DNA of 64,000 nucleotides, taken from NCBI RefSeq assembly GCF_024228675.1, contig NZ_CP100461.1, positions 2,167,398-2,231,397 on the forward strand, in the 5' to 3' direction. The translations under genes were made by a program, and so were the position numbers. Each line of letters starts with the position of its first letter. Positions within the stretch are counted from its first letter, which is position 1. The stretch is from Salinigranum marinum. Lineage in GTDB: Archaea > Halobacteriota > Halobacteria > Halobacteriales > Haloferacaceae. Positions 17,113 to 24,594 of this stretch are shown in pieces. The notes below the pieces were generated by a model. The model searched no databases, was not told the DNA's origin, and saw nothing but the letters and a program-made list of their open reading frames with translations.

Positions 17113-17952
17113 TCAGATGAACACCTGTCCCTCGATCAGCCGCTGGGAGTCCGACACCGCCAGTGCCGACGCCGTCCGGCTGTTGCGGTAGACGGCGTAC
17201 ACCGCCACGACGCTCTCTAGCCGGTCCGGGTCCGCGACGATCGACTCGCGGACGTCGTCGGCAACCTCGACCTCGGCGTCGGCCGCCTCGCACAGTCCGT
17301 CGAGCGTCTCCGCGCGACGCGTCTCCCCCTCGTCGCCGCCGTCCTCGTCTCCGGTGTCGAACAGGTCGAGGTCGACGAGCGTCCCCGTGGGGTACACCTC
17401 GACGACGAACGGTCGGTCCGAACGGGGGTCCGTCATCGGCGGCACCCGAACGCTGTCGCTCAGCACGAGCGGCCTGAGGACGTCCCGGAGGCCGTAGAAC
17501 GTCGACGCGACGATGGGATCGGCGAACGGCGACATCGTGCTCAGCGGGCCGTCGGTCGCGCGGAACCGGGCGTCCGACGAGCTGTCCGTGCGCCGGACGC
17601 GCCGCTCGCACCGCCGACGGAGGTCGTCCGGGCTGTCATACCACGAAGGGAGGTCGCGGACGAACGCCGCCCAGCTCTCCTCGGCGACGACGCCCGCGGG
17701 GAGGCCGAACGGGAAGTCGAGGCCGACGGCGGCTGTCGACGGCAGGTCGGCGAGGAACGTCGTGAGTGTCGGCGTTCCGGGCGACGCCGCCGTCGTGTCG
17801 AACCACTCCTCGACCGGGGCACACCGGTCGACCGAGAGGGTCCCGTCGGTGACGACCCCCCGGGAGACCCACGTCCGTCCCCCCGACTCGCGTTCGTCAC
17901 CGCCGTAGACGATTCCGTAGACGACGGACGGTGGTGTGAAACTCTCACACAT
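17113..17952 (-). CDS. DUF429-like predicted nuclease
   Basis: A 279-residue protein (ATG at 17952; an upstream GTG/ATG would add seven residues). It shows the RNase-H-like pattern of DUF429 proteins: an N-terminal strand with VYGIVYGG, VGLDFPFGLP (about 85-94) with an acidic residue, and a conserved EVYPTGTL (about 190). Other members are proposed nucleases, but no substrate is known. A TTAAGA stretch upstream could be its TATA element. It is the last gene before the integrative element, and its start region faces the split zinc-finger gene. Confidence 0.65.
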   Translation of the reverse strand: MCESFTPPSVVYGIVYGGDERESGGRTWVSRGVVTDGTLSVDRCAPVEEWFDTTAASPGTPTLTTFLADLPSTAAVGLDFPFGLPAGVVAEESWAAFVRDLPSWYDSPDDLRRRCERRVRRTDSSSDARFRATDGPLSTMSPFADPIVASTFYGLRDVLRPLVLSDSVRVPPMTDPRSDRPFVVEVYPTGTLVDLDLFDTGDEDGGDEGETRRAETLDGLCEAADAEVEVADDVRESIVADPDRLESVVAVYAVYRNSRTASALAVSDSQRLIEGQVFI

Positions 17953-18132
17953 TATATCGTATTGATACATCACGGCGTCTTAACCGTACTGGCTCGGCCG
18001 TCCGGCCGTGACGGCGGATTCGGCGACGTCACCGCGACGGCGACACCCGGTGGCGGTCCCCGGTCCCGCCGTCGGTTTCCGCCGACCCGCCGCTCCGAAA
18101 AGCGTATCCGCCTCTCCCCGCAACCGGGAGCT

Positions 18133-18210
18133 ATGCCGAAGACAGAGGAGATCAGGTGCCGCAACGCGGACTGCGAGCTGGACATGTTCGAGAACCATTA
18201 CAACAGTTAA
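18133..18210 (+). pseudogene. 5' half of zinc-finger microprotein gene split by insertion
   Basis: The ATG at 18133 reads MPKTEEIRCRNADCELDMFE and then NHYNS and a stop. The first 23 residues match the intact protein at 19375-19533 at 20 of 23 positions. The part that should follow (TYDVPDDL...) is found 3.1 kb away at 21339-21434. The promoter motif TCCGAAAAG is 39 bases before the ATG, exactly as in the intact copy. The gene is GC-rich like the host DNA, so it is the resident copy, broken by insertion at about 18196-18202. The stub has lost the second metal-binding pair (CPYCG). Confidence 0.85.
18196..18202. repeat. Putative attL core
   Basis: CATTACA, within codons NHY of the split gene. 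Left of it the sequence matches the gene; right of it, it does not. It differs by one base from the candidate right core. Confidence 0.5.
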
Positions 18211-18427
18211 ATAAAGTGTGTATCAGATGCACACCTTGCTCTCAGTTCTTCGGTAATTAAATACAGGGAATATGAAGTAGTCTATCCTCTCTCGACGGAA
18301 AAGGCTCTCTACCATCTGTGTAGACGATATACCCTGAAGAAGTATGAATTCACATCACCAAGTGAAAAGTATCATATGTGAAATTCTAGTCAGCAAGTAC
18401 ATTAGCGAGAACGCCTCTGTTTCTGAT

Positions 18428-18895
18428 ATGAATGCAGACCGACAGCGGAGAAGAACCACACGAAGCCGGCGCAGTATAATGAAAATAGTTGGTTTAGGCA
18501 TATCTGTTGCAATCGCAGGGTGTTCAGGCGATGGAAGACCGGGCGATGGAGAAATAGACGACGGAGGAACAAACGGTAGCGAGTCGACGAACGAGCCCAA
18601 GACTGTAATTGAGATATATCTGAACACATTCTTTGGAGGTGACCCTACGGGATTCAACAAAATACGCCATTCGGATAGCCCGATTTCCGCAGTTGAAGAA
18701 GATCAGCAACTCATCGACATCAACGTCTCTATTGATAACGTAGTCTATATCGTGGAAGAAACTGACCGAATACTGGCTGAAGTCACAACGGTTTCAGATG
18801 GAGAAGATATGGAACCGGTCACTGCCACCCGTGAGATAGAATTACGGACCGAAGATGGACAGTGGAAGTTCTGGTACGATAGTGCACTTGACTAA
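18428..18895 (+). CDS. Tat-type lipoprotein, element cargo
   Basis: A 155-residue protein from the ATG at 18428 (MNADRQRRRTTRSRRS); a further upstream start would place 28 extra residues before the signal. The signal is Arg-rich (TRSRRSIMKI), with a hydrophobic run and the lipobox AIAGC (Cys at about 34). A Gly/Asp/Glu/Ser/Thr linker follows, then a domain of about 100 residues beginning TVIEIYLNTFFGGDP and ending GQWKFWYDSALD. That pattern recalls NTF2-like lipoproteins of haloarchaea, but the match is weak. Codon usage is AT-richer than the flanking genes, in keeping with its place inside the element. Its role is unknown. Confidence 0.65.
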   Translation: MNADRQRRRTTRSRRSIMKIVGLGISVAIAGCSGDGRPGDGEIDDGGTNGSESTNEPKTVIEIYLNTFFGGDPTGFNKIRHSDSPISAVEEDQQLIDINVSIDNVVYIVEETDRILAEVTTVSDGEDMEPVTATREIELRTEDGQWKFWYDSALD

Positions 18896-19374
18896 CTTGC
18901 TCTCCAAACATCAATTGTCTCGTTAATCAAACGAATCGGCATCACATACCCCCTCATTTTTCTATCATTTTGCTCACCTATGTCCATCAAGAGTCAATCA
19001 AGAGTCAATCAGTTATGCTATCATCAATGAATTTCAGTACCAAAACTTCATACAACGGATAGTCACTAGCACGGACATGGATAAAGGCGAACAGCGAGGA
19101 GACCCCCACGACGGTTTGTATTACCCGATGAATCCTTCAGCACCGCTCTGACCGGCTATTTTGAGCTGATATAAGGCCGAATACGGGGCTTATTCACTCG
19201 TCTTTTATATACAGATAGCCGATTGAGCCGACCTTTCGTGAGGGAAATCTGTGTGGCTTGGTGCTGTTTTTGAGGACTGAATCAGGATGGTGTGACCCCT
19301 ACCGGGTGTGGCATTGTAAACGCTACTCATCAGTCTCCGAAAAGAGTATCCGCTGGCCGCCAGTATGTTCACGT
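18896..19374. other. Gene-poor AT-rich stretch of the element
   Basis: No gene is convincing. It contains an 11-bp tandem repeat (AAGAGTCAATC at 18989-18999 and 19000-19010) and a 24-codon open frame at 19077-19151 (MDKGEQRGDPHDG...) that may be a small peptide or a gene fragment. The promoter region of the intact zinc-finger copy (from 19336) closes the stretch. Confidence 0.4.
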
Positions 19375-19533
19375 ATGCCTAAGACTGAGGAAATCAAGTG
19401 CCTCAACACCGACTGTGAGTTAGATATGTTCGAGAATCACTATACATATGATATCCCAGACGACCTCAGTATTGAACACCTACGTTGCCCATACTGCGGG
19501 GAGACAGATTATCTCGAACTAATTGAACTTTAG
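19375..19533 (+). CDS. Zinc-finger microprotein, intact copy carried by element
   Basis: A 52-residue protein (MPKTEEIKCLNTDCELDMFE...) with CLNTDC near the N-terminus and CPYCG near the C-terminus, which together can form a four-cysteine zinc site. It is the complete homologue of the host gene split at 18133/21434: 20 of 23 residues match the left half and 21 of 29 the right half. Its DNA is AT-richer than the host halves, so it is a diverged, imported copy rather than a recent duplicate. The motif TCCGAAAAG at 19336-19344 lies 39 bases before the ATG, as in the host copy. Its stop overlaps the integrase stop by three bases, tail to tail. It probably replaces the lost host function. Confidence 0.85.
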   Translation: MPKTEEIKCLNTDCELDMFENHYTYDIPDDLSIEHLRCPYCGETDYLELIEL

Positions 19534-20708
19534 TCGGGTTTCCAGCCACGTTCCATCGCTTGTTCGCGGGTCTCGTCCGGCTCTAAATGCTCTAAATCGT
19601 CTCCGTTCGTAATCCGGTTGTGGCAGCTACGGCAGACGTCAATGGTCTCTTCCGGAGTGTAGGAGATATGGTGAGTCTCTAATATTTTCCCGCGCTCGTT
19701 ACAGACCGCACAGATTTGCTCCTTGCTGGCCTGCCTTGTGTCGTAATCCACAGTTGGAGCACTAGCGTTGTATGCCTCGTCAACCTGTTCTGAGACGATA
19801 TCTGCGTAAATCTGAGTAGTTTGAATGTCTTCATGAGCCAAAATCTGCTGGAGGTCTTCAAGCGTACCCTTCTTCGGAGGCTGTAAGTAGTGGACACCGA
19901 AAGAGTGACGAAGTGAATGACTGGTCACTCTTCTCCGTTTATTTCCAGCCTTGTCTACGTATAGAACGTCCTGAATACCCGCTCTCTCGGCAGCGTTCCT
20001 AATTATCCGTGAGATATGGTTAGGGTGAATCTTCTCGTTCTTCTGCGTCACAAAGAGATATGAGCTATCAGCAGCGGTGATGTATGAGTCTCGGTAGTTA
20101 TTTTTCCACTCCGTGAGCAGCGGGTCGAGACTGGGCTGCCAGCGGACAGTAATGGTTTTGTCAGTCTTTGGAGAGTATACATCCACTTTCCGGTCATCCC
20201 AGTTCATCTCCTCTAACAGCACATTGGAAACTTCGCTGCGACGGCACGCAGTATAATACATGAACAAGATGATGCAGCGGTTCCTCACTATCGGCTGAGG
20301 AGCATTTTGAACGAGGTCTCTGACCTCATCAATACCGTCCTCTGGGTCTTTCTTCAACCAGACACGCTTCTGTTGTGCTTTTTCCTCTCGCTTGTTCTTT
20401 CGAGAGGCGAAGTCACCCAGTTTCACATCCTCGGTAGGGTTTTTATTCACTACACTATCCCTCTTCAGGAACTGGTACAGTACACGGAGAGTGTTAAAGC
20501 GATTTCTAATGGTATTGTTTGCGTAGTCGTCCTCCCCGAGCTGATACAGATAATCCTCTATCTCCTTCCAAGTTACTTCATCGACCTCAAGACCCTCTGA
20601 ATCAAGGAATTCTGTGTAGTCCCTAAGGTCAGTTCGCTTGTTTCGGACCGTACTTTCGGCACGCTTCTTCCGGTAGTGACGGAGGAAGTCCTCACCTTCT
20701 GGAATCAT
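19530..20708 (-). CDS. Tyrosine recombinase with C-terminal HNH-type domain
   Basis: A 392-residue site-specific recombinase that would integrate and excise the element. The N-terminal SAM-like core-binding domain spans about 1-100, and the catalytic domain about 125-310. Visible catalytic residues are Arg156 (TACRRSEVS), His264 and Arg267 (SHSLRHSFG), His292 (LAHEDIQTTQIY) and nucleophile Tyr301. After the catalytic domain, residues 330-370 form an HNH-like zinc module: Cys333/Cys336, His346-His347, Cys359, Cys362-His363. That addition is unusual for a phage- or plasmid-type integrase. Its start overlaps the stop of the upstream coiled-coil gene (ATGA at 20705-20708), so the two are co-translated. 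AT-rich codon usage marks it as imported. Confidence 0.9.
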   Translation of the reverse strand: MIPEGEDFLRHYRKKRAESTVRNKRTDLRDYTEFLDSEGLEVDEVTWKEIEDYLYQLGEDDYANNTIRNRFNTLRVLYQFLKRDSVVNKNPTEDVKLGDFASRKNKREEKAQQKRVWLKKDPEDGIDEVRDLVQNAPQPIVRNRCIILFMYYTACRRSEVSNVLLEEMNWDDRKVDVYSPKTDKTITVRWQPSLDPLLTEWKNNYRDSYITAADSSYLFVTQKNEKIHPNHISRIIRNAAERAGIQDVLYVDKAGNKRRRVTSHSLRHSFGVHYLQPPKKGTLEDLQQILAHEDIQTTQIYADIVSEQVDEAYNASAPTVDYDTRQASKEQICAVCNERGKILETHHISYTPEETIDVCRSCHNRITNGDDLEHLEPDETREQAMERGWKPD

Positions 20709-21139
20709 ATTCTCTCATCTTGCTTCAGATAATGTTTGTAGCCTTCCTCGCCGATGATTTCGTAGGTAGGGAGGAAATTAGATTTGAGATGCTGTATTGC
20801 GTCCTTGACTTCTCCTCGGTCGACTTCCAATTCTTGTGCTAGCCCGGAGAGGGTCGAAGGGGAGTCAGTATGGCTCAGTGCGTTATGTGCGTGCATCTCG
20901 TCAAGTTCGTCGGAGTTCATATCCGAGTTGGTAATCTCGGCACTATTCGCAGTCGGAGCTACAGGAATCGCATCTAGTACATCTTGAGCGAGTTCCTCGG
21001 TATCTCTACTGTCGTCCGCAAGGTTCGCATTGAGAGACCTGAGCTCCTGATTAACCTCTCGCATCTCGGCTTCCAGTCGTTCGACCTTTTTTATCACCTC
21101 TGGTGAAGGAGAATGGTCTCTTTCAAACTCGCCGGCCAT
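20705..21139 (-). CDS. Coiled-coil protein co-transcribed with integrase
   Basis: A 144-residue protein read from the ATG at 21139 (MAGEFERDHSPSP); the frame stays open upstream to a TTG at 21166. Residues about 18-50 are a heptad-rich coiled coil (VIKKVERLEAEMREVNQELR). The C-terminal 55 residues look like a small helical, winged-helix-like domain (TLSGLAQELEVDRGEVKDAI). Its stop overlaps the integrase start. The position fits an excisionase, accessory DNA-binding protein or integrase regulator; this is inference from context and the DNA-binding-like tail. Confidence 0.7.
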   Translation of the reverse strand: MAGEFERDHSPSPEVIKKVERLEAEMREVNQELRSLNANLADDSRDTEELAQDVLDAIPVAPTANSAEITNSDMNSDELDEMHAHNALSHTDSPSTLSGLAQELEVDRGEVKDAIQHLKSNFLPTYEIIGEEGYKHYLKQDERI

Positions 21140-21338
21140 CTCCTTATTAACCGCTGCTCTGAACAACTGCGATACGCTCTCGTACTTTACGCTGTTCTCC
21201 GCGTACTACTCAATTTCTTCTTTTTTCTCGCCATCTGTTACGATAGGTATTCGAGCCACGGTAGAAGCGCTCTTTCACCAAGCGAATATAAAAATAGGTG
21301 TCGACTACACATTAAATGTGTACTAAAATATAGACGTC

Positions 21339-21345
21339 CACTACA
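21339..21345. repeat. Putative attR core
   Basis: CACTACA, in the HYT codons of the right half of the split gene. An eleven-base sequence that contains it (GTCCACTACAC, 21337-21347) has a near copy just inside the element (GTCGACTACAC, ending at 21310), and a CACATT/AATGTG inverted repeat sits between them, as in integrase arm sites. Confidence 0.5.
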
Positions 21346-21434
21346 CGTACGACGTCCCCGACGATCTCATCCTCGACGACCTTCGGTGTCCGTACTGTGG
21401 GGAGACCCAGTCGCTGGAGCGCATCGAACTCTGA
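21339..21434 (+). pseudogene. 3' half of split zinc-finger microprotein gene
   Basis: The frame reads HYTYDVPDDLILDDLRCPYCG and ends GETQSLERIEL at the stop 21432-21434. There is no start codon; an in-frame stop (TAA) lies just upstream at the element edge. It is the missing second half of the gene that starts at 18133, and it is GC-rich like the host. Together the two halves give a 52-residue protein. Confidence 0.85.
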
Positions 21435-21514
21435 GCCGGCGTCCCGCTCGCGCCACCGCCGCCCGCGTCGAACAACGCTTTTCTCCCGGCGGCCACTACC
21501 GCCTGACACGAGCA

Positions 21515-21961
21515 ATGACAGGAATTCGCGAGATCGGAGAGTCGGTCGCTAACACCGTGCTCGAACGGGTCGGTCGCGGGATGAGTCGGGTCCAAGAGCG
21601 AAAGCCCCTCCCGCACGACCTCCTCGAGAGCGACGGCGCCTATCTGATCGTCTTCGACACGCCGGGCGTCCAGCGCTCGGACGTCCAAGTCCGCTTTCTC
21701 GACGGCGAGGTGCAGGTCAGGGTCGACCGCTTCCGGGAGTTCTACGAGGACTTCGAGATGCGCTTTCCCGGGCGCGGGCTCTCGCTCGACGGCCAGGTGA
21801 CGCTCCCTGACGACGCCGCCGTCGACGCCGGCGGTGCCTCGGCGACGCTCGCCGACAACGGCACCCTCCGCATCCAGATCCCCAAGGACGACCGGGCGAC
21901 CGACGTGGAAGTCGTCGACGAGGAAGGCGACGGAGACGCCGAAGACGCCGGCGAGTCGTAG
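21515..21961 (+). CDS. Small heat-shock protein (Hsp20/alpha-crystallin)
   Basis: A 148-residue protein starting MTGIREIGESVANTVLERVG. A longer frame upstream runs back through the split gene and is rejected. Residues 45-130 form the alpha-crystallin domain: strands around YLIVFDTPGVQRSDVQVRFL, then LSLDGQVTLPDDAAVD, then the terminal strand motif GTLRIQIPKDD. The last 20 residues are acidic. Members hold unfolding proteins in oligomers without ATP. It lies about 80 bases after the 3' remnant of the split gene. Confidence 0.85.
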   Translation: MTGIREIGESVANTVLERVGRGMSRVQERKPLPHDLLESDGAYLIVFDTPGVQRSDVQVRFLDGEVQVRVDRFREFYEDFEMRFPGRGLSLDGQVTLPDDAAVDAGGASATLADNGTLRIQIPKDDRATDVEVVDEEGDGDAEDAGES

Positions 21962-22008
21962 CCGTCCCCCGTGGCGGACGCCGATCAGTCCGTCTCTCGT
22001 CCGACGAC

Positions 22009-22776
22009 TCAGCGGTAGTCGGCGGGCAAGAGCGACGCGAACTCCTTCGATTCGAGCCACGCACAGAGCGCGTCGAGATCCGCGACCGCACCGTCGAGCA
22101 GTCGCTCGCCCGCCGCGGCGGAACCCTCGGAGGGGACGCCCACGACGCCGTTGTCCGAGAAATCCGTGGTGTCGTCCAGCACCATCGCGCCGGCGACGTG
22201 GACGCCCCACACGTCGCCCGCGCCGGCGTCGGCGTCGTCGATCGCGCCCTCGTCGACGAGGTCGGGCGCGAGCGTCCGGACGACGCTCGTCTCCGCCGCA
22301 CCCGCGTGACCGACGTGGGACCGACCGAACAGTTCCTCGTGGTCGGCGTCGCGGTTCGACCACCAGTCCCAGGGGACGACGAACGCCGTCCCGTCGGCGC
22401 GAAGCGCCCGGGCGACCCGGCGGAGCGCGTCGTCGTTCCCGCCGTGGCCGTTCACGACGACGACCTTCCGGAGGCCGTGAGCGGCGAGGCTCTCGACGGT
22501 CTCTCGGACGTAGGCGGCGAACGTGTCGGGCGAGACCGACAGCGTCCCCGGGAACTGGCGATGGTGGCCGCTCACACCGACGGGAACCGGTGGGAGGACG
22601 ACACAGCCCTCGCGGTCGAGTCGGGTGGCGACGGCCGTGGCGGCCCGCGTGTCGGTTCCGAGCGGGAGGTGCGGGCCGTGCTGTTCGGTCGCGCCGGTCG
22701 GAAGGAGGGCGATCTCCGCGTCGGCGAGAAGCGCGGCGGCGTCGGCCGTCGAGGCGTCCGCGAGCGGTGTGCTCAT
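22009..22776 (-). CDS. Creatininase-family amidohydrolase (ArfB-like)
   Basis: A 255-residue metal-dependent amidohydrolase. The metal-binding motifs of the family are visible: TEQHGPHLPLGTD (about 30-42) and VVVNGHGGND (about 105-114), with HVGHAGAAETS later. In archaea, members of this family include ArfB, which deformylates an intermediate of F420/riboflavin synthesis. The assignment to ArfB rests on family resemblance only; a creatininase-like or MftE-like role is possible. It converges on Hsp20 and is about 90 bases downstream of the next gene, which has LLM-like features. Confidence 0.8.
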   Translation of the reverse strand: MSTPLADASTADAAALLADAEIALLPTGATEQHGPHLPLGTDTRAATAVATRLDREGCVVLPPVPVGVSGHHRQFPGTLSVSPDTFAAYVRETVESLAAHGLRKVVVVNGHGGNDDALRRVARALRADGTAFVVPWDWWSNRDADHEELFGRSHVGHAGAAETSVVRTLAPDLVDEGAIDDADAGAGDVWGVHVAGAMVLDDTTDFSDNGVVGVPSEGSAAAGERLLDGAVADLDALCAWLESKEFASLLPADYR

Positions 22777-22865
22777 ACTGGTCGCTCGACGGGGAGCGAT
22801 TTACTGCTTGGCGTCGCGGAACGGGGCGAAGCGGCGTGGTGAAGCGAGCCGCCGGTGGTGGTCAG

Positions 22866-23648
22866 TCAGCCGCAGAACTCGTCGACGCCGCGGGCGGGGT
22901 AGCCGACGACCACGTCGACGCCGGCGTCTTTGAGCGCTCGGATCTGGTCGGCCACCTGGTCGGGGCCGCCGACGAGCGCGTAGTCGCGGACGGCCGCCGA
23001 GAGTACCTCGCGGGCACGGCCCGTCGCGCCGGCGTCCGTGGCTGCGTCGTCGGGGAGCGCACGGGCGACGGGACGGCGACGGGCGGCGTACGCCCCCACC
23101 GCGTCGAGCGCGGCGTCCTCGTCGTCGGAGAGCACCGTCGGCGCGTACACCGCCACCCGGCCGTCGAACCCCGCGGCCCGGAGCGCGCGCACGTCACGAA
23201 CCGTCGAGCGCGAGAGGAGTTCGTACTGCGTCCCGCCGGCGGCCAGCGCGAGCCGTTCGATGCCCTCGGTGCCGACCCACGCGTCCGGCACCCGGTCGCG
23301 CGCGGCGCGGAGGCGAGGGGCGACCGCTCGCCGGCGTTCCTCGTCGGAGAGATACGCGCCGTGGCCGGCCACGAGGACGCGCCGGACCGCAGACGGCACC
23401 GTCTCCCACAGCGAGTCGTCGCCGAGCGGGTCGAAGCCGTCGGCACGGACCGGCGTAGTGAGCCGGAGTCGCTTCTCGGCGGCGACCTCGGCCAGTACGT
23501 CGGGGTCGGGGAGGTGGTCGCGCCCCTCGTAGTCGACGGCAACGGTCGGAAGCGGGACGTCGAGCGCGCGGCGGACGTCACACTCGGCGGGCTTCAGCGC
23601 GACGGCGTCGAGGCCCGTTCGTGCGACGGCACGCTCACCGGTCAACAC
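22866..23648 (-). CDS. LLM-like (luciferase-like) haloarchaeal protein
   Basis: A 260-residue protein with a GTG start at 23648. The C-terminus (DYALVGGPDQVADQIRAL, then KDAGVDVVVGYP) matches the end of luciferase-like F420/FMN-dependent oxidoreductases, where it closes the TIM barrel. The N-terminal half is less typical and the usual coenzyme motifs are not obvious. It lies upstream of the creatininase-family gene on the same strand, about 90 bases away; if that gene is ArfB, an F420 link would make sense, but this is only a context argument. Confidence 0.6.
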   Translation of the reverse strand: MLTGERAVARTGLDAVALKPAECDVRRALDVPLPTVAVDYEGRDHLPDPDVLAEVAAEKRLRLTTPVRADGFDPLGDDSLWETVPSAVRRVLVAGHGAYLSDEERRRAVAPRLRAARDRVPDAWVGTEGIERLALAAGGTQYELLSRSTVRDVRALRAAGFDGRVAVYAPTVLSDDEDAALDAVGAYAARRRPVARALPDDAATDAGATGRAREVLSAAVRDYALVGGPDQVADQIRALKDAGVDVVVGYPARGVDEFCG

Positions 23649-23918
23649 GTCGGCCCACCTCTGAGAACGAGTTCACTGTCGTCGCGGAACGCGATCCATC
23701 GTCTGTGCGACCATACGATGCGTATCGACGTTCGAGACAAAACGCTGTCGTTCCTCGGTCACGTCCGGTGCGTCGCGAGCGGAAGCCACGTGCCGGATTA
23801 ACGGATCGTGTACCACGAAACGCACGCCCTGCGCCTCGAAACGTCCGTTTCCCGGAAGCTGGGAGTAACAATCGGTATATACGATGTGTCGTCGAGAAGG
23901 AGGAAGTGGAGAAGGATC

Positions 23919-24452
23919 ATGACTACCAACAGCGTCGAGTGGTTTGGCAAGCCCATCGAGTTCGCGTACGCCGAATCGACCACCGGATACCTGACGGTCC
24001 TTCTGCGTCTAGTCACCGGCTACTGGTTCCTCCACGCCGGCGTGACCAAGTTCGCCTTCGTCGCCGGCGAACCGTTCAACGCCGCGGGCTGGCTCGCGAA
24101 CGCGACGGCCGCGAGCCCCATCCACGGCTTCCTCGTCTTCGTCGCGGAGACTCCCTGGCTGTTGGGGTTCACCAACTTCGCCATCCCGGTCGGCGAGGCG
24201 CTCATCGGCCTCGCGCTCATCGTCGGTGCCTTCACCAGGTTCGCCGCGTTCTGGGGCGCGTTCCTGATGGTGTTCTTCTACCTCGGGAACGCCGACTGGG
24301 CCCACGGTTACGTCAACGGCGACCTGTTCGGCCTCCTGATGTTCGTCATCATCGGCACCCTCGCCGCGGGCCGTATCCTCGGCGTCGACACGGTGCTCGA
24401 GCAGACCGAGACCGTCCGCCAGCGCCCCGCGCTGAAGTACTTCCTCGGGTGA
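23919..24452 (+). CDS. DoxX-family membrane protein
   Basis: A 177-residue integral membrane protein from the ATG at 23919 (MTTNSVEWFGKP). Four hydrophobic segments are visible (about 27-45, 78-98, 100-118, 130-148), with GYWFLHAGVTKF (about 34-45) and NADWAHGYVNG (about 125-135), typical of DoxX/DoxD proteins, which are linked to terminal oxidases or thiosulfate:quinone oxidoreductase. A GGAGG stretch lies about 20 bases upstream and a TATA-like GGTATATACG at about 23873-23882. A longer upstream reading start would add a basic, non-family tail. Confidence 0.8.
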   Translation: MTTNSVEWFGKPIEFAYAESTTGYLTVLLRLVTGYWFLHAGVTKFAFVAGEPFNAAGWLANATAASPIHGFLVFVAETPWLLGFTNFAIPVGEALIGLALIVGAFTRFAAFWGAFLMVFFYLGNADWAHGYVNGDLFGLLMFVIIGTLAAGRILGVDTVLEQTETVRQRPALKYFLG

Positions 24453-24594
24453 GCGGCACCCGAAGAGCCCGCGGGTTCTCATCGACGTCACCAGTCCGAG
24501 AGCGACGCCACTCTCGGTTCACTCTCGGTTTACTCTCGCTTCGTTCTCGTGTTCGCGGCGGCTCGGCCGTCGAACCGGACGGTGACTCTTCGTT

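Larger units (their letters stand above)
18196..21345. mobile_element. Integrative element, about 3.1 kb, inserted in zinc-finger gene
   Basis: An AT-rich block lies between the two halves of one zinc-finger gene. It holds, in order, a lipoprotein gene (+), an intact copy of the interrupted gene (+), an integrase gene (-) and a coiled-coil gene (-). A short sequence is shared by both ends (CATTACA at 18196-18202, CACTACA at 21339-21345), as expected of a recombination core. Joining the halves at that core restores one continuous zinc-finger frame. No replication protein, capsid or conjugation gene is visible, so it is a minimal or reduced integrative element. Confidence 0.85.

Noticed and set aside
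18344-18427. Longer start for the element lipoprotein
   Set aside because: It would bury the Tat signal 28 residues inside the protein.
21113-21514. N-terminal extension of Hsp20 through the split gene region
   Set aside because: It passes through the 3' zinc-finger remnant out of frame and lacks the Hsp20 pattern; the start MTGIREIG is natural.
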